NCBI GenBank assembly: GCA_029260655.1
Contig: JAJDCU010000059.1
Location: 1-64,000, forward strand
Reading direction: 5' to 3'
DNA length: 64,000 nt
DNA from: Phycisphaeraceae bacterium
GTDB lineage: Bacteria; Planctomycetota; Phycisphaerae; Phycisphaerales; Phycisphaeraceae
Position numbers and translations under genes: made by a program. Shown piece by piece: positions 62,893-64,000 of the stretch. Below the pieces are notes generated by a model that was not told the DNA's origin, searched no databases, and was given only the letters and a program-made list of their open reading frames with translations. Position 1 is the first letter of the stretch. The number at the start of each line of letters is the position of its first letter.

Positions 62893-64000
62893 ATGAGTGA
62901 AAAGAACGCCCAACAAAACGCCGTCCTCGAACTGTGGGAGCTACTTCTGCGGTACCGCTGGCGGTTTGTATTGCCTGCGTTCGCGGTGATGCTTGGCGTG
63001 CTGAGCATGAGCATGCTCCTGCCCCGCAAGTACAAGTCTGAGGCGATGTTCGAGCGTCGGACCGACATGGTCCTGACCGAGATGACCGCCAAAGGCGCGA
63101 CGGGGAACTTCCAGGACCCACGTAGCTCGCTGGTCGAGGAGATCGCCGGACACCGCGCGGCCGATGAGTTGCTCAGGCAGATCCAGCCCCGGCTGCATGC
63201 CCGTGGCATGCTGACCACCGAGTTGGACCGGCAGGTCCTGCGCAGCAAGCTCGTGCGCAACACGATCGTCCACTGGGACATCGCCAGCGGCGCACTGGAC
63301 CGCGTCCGAATCGAGTTCGTCAGCTCCGACCCGGAGGTCGCCAAGCTGGTCGTCAACGGGCTGGTCGAGAACTACATCAAGCGGAGCCAGGACGCGATGG
63401 AGCATCGGCTCCTCGAGTCCGCCAATTTTTTCAGGCGGGAAGTTGACAGCAACCGCAAGGACATCGACAGCCTGGAAACCAAGCTCCTGGAGTTCGAGAT
63501 CAACAACGGCGATCTGCTTCCCGAAAGTGCCAACGGCGTTCAGGAGCGCCTGGGGACCCGTGAGACCGAGCTTCAGGACATCATCGCCCAGCGCGACGCC
63601 GCCGAGGTCCGCGCCCAGAGCCTCAGTAAAGTCATCGCCCAGACCCCGGCGACCATCCCCGAAAAGATCACCGCCCCCAACCCCGAGCTGACCCGGCTGA
63701 ACCACAAGCTGCGCGAACTCAACGATCAGATGACCCAGTACGCCGACGTGCTGAAGATGAAAGACAAGCACCCGGACATGATCACACTGCGCAGCCGGAT
63801 CACCGAGCTTCGGACCGTGGTCGACCAGACCGACAAGACGATCGTCATGCAGGAGCGTCACCAGGTCAACCCCAAGCTCGCCGAGTTGGAGTTGCAACTG
63901 ACACGGACCCAGGCCGATCAGGAGGCGATGACACGCCAGATCGAGGTGGTCAACGGCCAGGTCAAGCAGATGGCGGCGAAAACCGACAGCATGTTCCCCG
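62893..64000 (+). CDS. Wzz/Wzc-type chain-length or export protein, 3' end outside window
   Basis: At least 369 codons from the ATG at 62893. A membrane segment (about residues 26-47, FVLPAFAVMLGVLSMSMLLP) is followed by the Wzz periplasmic region. This contains a long coiled coil (about 170-369) with repeated Gln/Glu/Lys, typical of polysaccharide co-polymerase proteins. A C-terminal kinase (as in Wzc) or second membrane segment would lie beyond base 64000. The frame is open to the window end. Confidence 0.85.
   Translation, partial: MSEKNAQQNAVLELWELLLRYRWRFVLPAFAVMLGVLSMSMLLPRKYKSEAMFERRTDMVLTEMTAKGATGNFQDPRSSLVEEIAGHRAADELLRQIQPRLHARGMLTTELDRQVLRSKLVRNTIVHWDIASGALDRVRIEFVSSDPEVAKLVVNGLVENYIKRSQDAMEHRLLESANFFRREVDSNRKDIDSLETKLLEFEINNGDLLPESANGVQERLGTRETELQDIIAQRDAAEVRAQSLSKVIAQTPATIPEKITAPNPELTRLNHKLRELNDQMTQYADVLKMKDKHPDMITLRSRITELRTVVDQTDKTIVMQERHQVNPKLAELELQLTRTQADQEAMTRQIEVVNGQVKQMAAKTDSMFP

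Noticed and set aside
1-64000. Prophage, integron or secretion-system island
   Set aside because: No integrase, phage structural genes, attC-like arrays or secretion clusters were seen; apart from the RAYT all genes are of chromosomal housekeeping or accessory type.

Overview
The window looks like a chromosomal segment from a GC-rich planctomycete, most likely class Phycisphaerae. This is inferred from three things: a PEP-CTERM exported protein, a prepilin-like H-x-D-G protein of the planctomycete type, and small membrane proteins ending in a CxxCGYxLxGN...CPECG zinc ribbon. No rRNA or tRNA gene, CRISPR array or prophage was found. The only mobile-element gene is a REP-associated tyrosine transposase (RAYT).

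Layout. Bases 1-10023 hold the S10-spc ribosomal protein operon on the minus strand, from rpsJ (promoter near 10000) to rpsE, which runs off base 1. Bases 10229-15025 (minus) carry a bifunctional-nuclease-family protein, rsmB, a PAS-GAF-receiver protein and a polyprenyl diphosphate synthase. Bases 15254-22109 (plus) carry a membrane Ser/Thr kinase, a thioredoxin-like protein, transaldolase, a PQQ-type propeller lipoprotein, a stand-alone IMP cyclohydrolase domain, an aspartyl protease and a four-helix-bundle protein. Bases 22162-31921 carry a PEP-CTERM protein, a YpdA-like reductase, a nitrilase-family amidase, an RRM protein, dihydroorotase, a serine hydrolase and a flippase-like membrane protein. 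Bases 31931-36862 hold rph, the RAYT with flanking REPs, a CapD-type dehydratase, a PilZ protein and a TatD nuclease. Bases 36894-41816 hold an ArsM-like methyltransferase, a YyaL-DsbD-alpha fusion and a PiT transporter. Bases 42029-48341 hold small unknown proteins, a pseudopilin, bioD, an L,D-transpeptidase and rarA. Bases 48629-55769 (plus) hold a heme-binding chemoreceptor, then a tetrapyrrole cluster (precorrin-2 dehydrogenase, CcsA/HemX-like protein, hemA) and a GT-C-like membrane protein. Bases 55816-61100 hold an LTA-synthase-like sulfatase, aroK, a DciA-like protein and an SLC13 permease. From 61385 to the end (plus) an exopolysaccharide operon begins: sugar transferase, Wza-like exporter and Wzz/Wzc-like protein (partial).

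Most unusual are four kinds of repeat or RNA-like structure. (1) Inverted heptad repeats (GCTAAYR-like units) sit before six ribosomal protein genes. One arm places AAAGG or AAGGG 8-10 bases before the start codon, and in the five full copies the other arm could pair with it, so this is a candidate family of translation-control hairpins. (2) The RAYT is flanked by four REP palindromes; another REP pair lies in frame inside rarA, and one flanking REP forms the C-terminal codons of a neighbouring gene. (3) A 75-base perfect cloverleaf element follows pyrC. (4) A small-RNA-like unit with its own promoter and terminator lies at 57956-58126.
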